From: Anastrepha obliqua
Lineage: Eukaryota; Arthropoda; Insecta; Diptera; Tephritidae
NCBI RefSeq assembly: GCF_027943255.1
Contig: NC_072896.1
Span: forward strand, 33,320,501-33,384,500
DNA: 64,000 nt
Direction of reading: 5' to 3'
Part shown: positions 63,590 to 64,000 of the stretch, piece after piece
Layout of the letters: each line of letters starts with the position of its first letter
Position numbering within the stretch: the first letter of the stretch is position 1
Notes under the pieces: generated by a model
What the model saw: the letters and a program-made list of their open reading frames with translations, nothing else
What the model was told of the DNA's origin: nothing
The model's database searches: none
Program-made: the position numbers and the translations under genes

Positions 63590-63890
63590 TGCTGAATAAA
63601 AACCGAGGTTCTCTTAATCGAAATTTTTTCATATGTTCGACGTGGGACTTGAATTATGTGTACATTACAATAGAGACTCCATCTTACGTAAGTTCATCAT
63701 AAGTGGGTTACACTGTGTTTCGCCTATGGGACTGAAAATTTTTTCCGCTTAAGAGAAATTTAGAGAAGAAAGAAATTTAAAAAAATTTTTAAGAATTTGT
63801 GGTATGTACTGAAAAAAGTGTCCGCTTATGGGTCTACTATATGGCGTCCGCTTAAGAGAGGTGTCCGTTAGGAGAGATTACACTGTATAT
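63590..63890. repeat. Possible DNA-transposon end, pogo/Tc1-like
   Basis: Repeats of TCCGCTTAAGAGA and AGAGATTACACTGTA, ending in the complement of CAGTGTAATCTCT. Suggests a degenerate terminal repeat; no coding part is present. Confidence 0.35.
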
Positions 63891-64000
63891 TAGTTATCAC
63901 ACAATTTTAGGATTAGTTTTTTAACAATAGAGCTAAAAAAATAAGAGAAATATATATATGTATATTAAAAACAAATTTAAAAAAAGTGGCAACCCTATTT

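Overview
The window is nuclear DNA from a higher dipteran fly. Spliced genes with GT-AG introns, AT-rich intergenic DNA, many mariner/Tc1, LINE and Ty3/Gypsy relics and insect-type kainate receptor genes all point there; a tephritid fruit fly is plausible but not proven. No tRNA gene, rRNA gene, CRISPR array or bacterial feature was seen.

The backbone is two intact ionotropic glutamate receptor genes in tandem on the + strand. Receptor A (3883-25628) has 13 coding exons and a predicted 936 residues. Receptor B (31201-63052) has 14 coding exons and a predicted 909 residues. I assembled both by hand: every junction is GT-AG, every phase closes, there is no internal stop, and each start has an in-frame stop just upstream. 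The first eleven exons match in order and phase, including a 63-nt exon, so the genes are tandem duplicates. Both keep the glutamate-contact residues and a Gln at the Q/R site. Both also have an unusual M3 gate, with Ile for the Thr of the usual SYTANLAAF motif. They may form subunits of one receptor, but that is inference.

The introns and intergenic DNA are a transposon graveyard. On the left (1-12 kb) are a tRNA-derived SINE, an RTE-like LINE, R1/I/jockey-like LINE pieces and mariner relics. Receptor A introns (12-24 kb) hold several mariner copies, one of them an internally deleted copy with an open frame, a non-autonomous Helitron, strongly T-rich DNA and RTE 3' ends. The intergenic region (25.6-31.2 kb) holds opposed LINE fragments, a full-length SINE and a Tc1/mariner element. 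Receptor B intron 3 (37.0-54.1 kb) holds a foldback element, an array built from a transposon end, a Harbinger-like element carrying a mariner and a short 18S-like stretch, and a recent Ty3/Gypsy element (46296-51570) with identical 205-bp LTRs. Despite its youth the Gypsy copy has a reading-frame break after the RT and a Glu in the RT catalytic box. Receptor B is closed by exons 4-14 (54.1-63.1 kb).

All coordinates are exact only where a splice site, codon or terminal repeat fixes them; boundaries of decayed elements are approximate.
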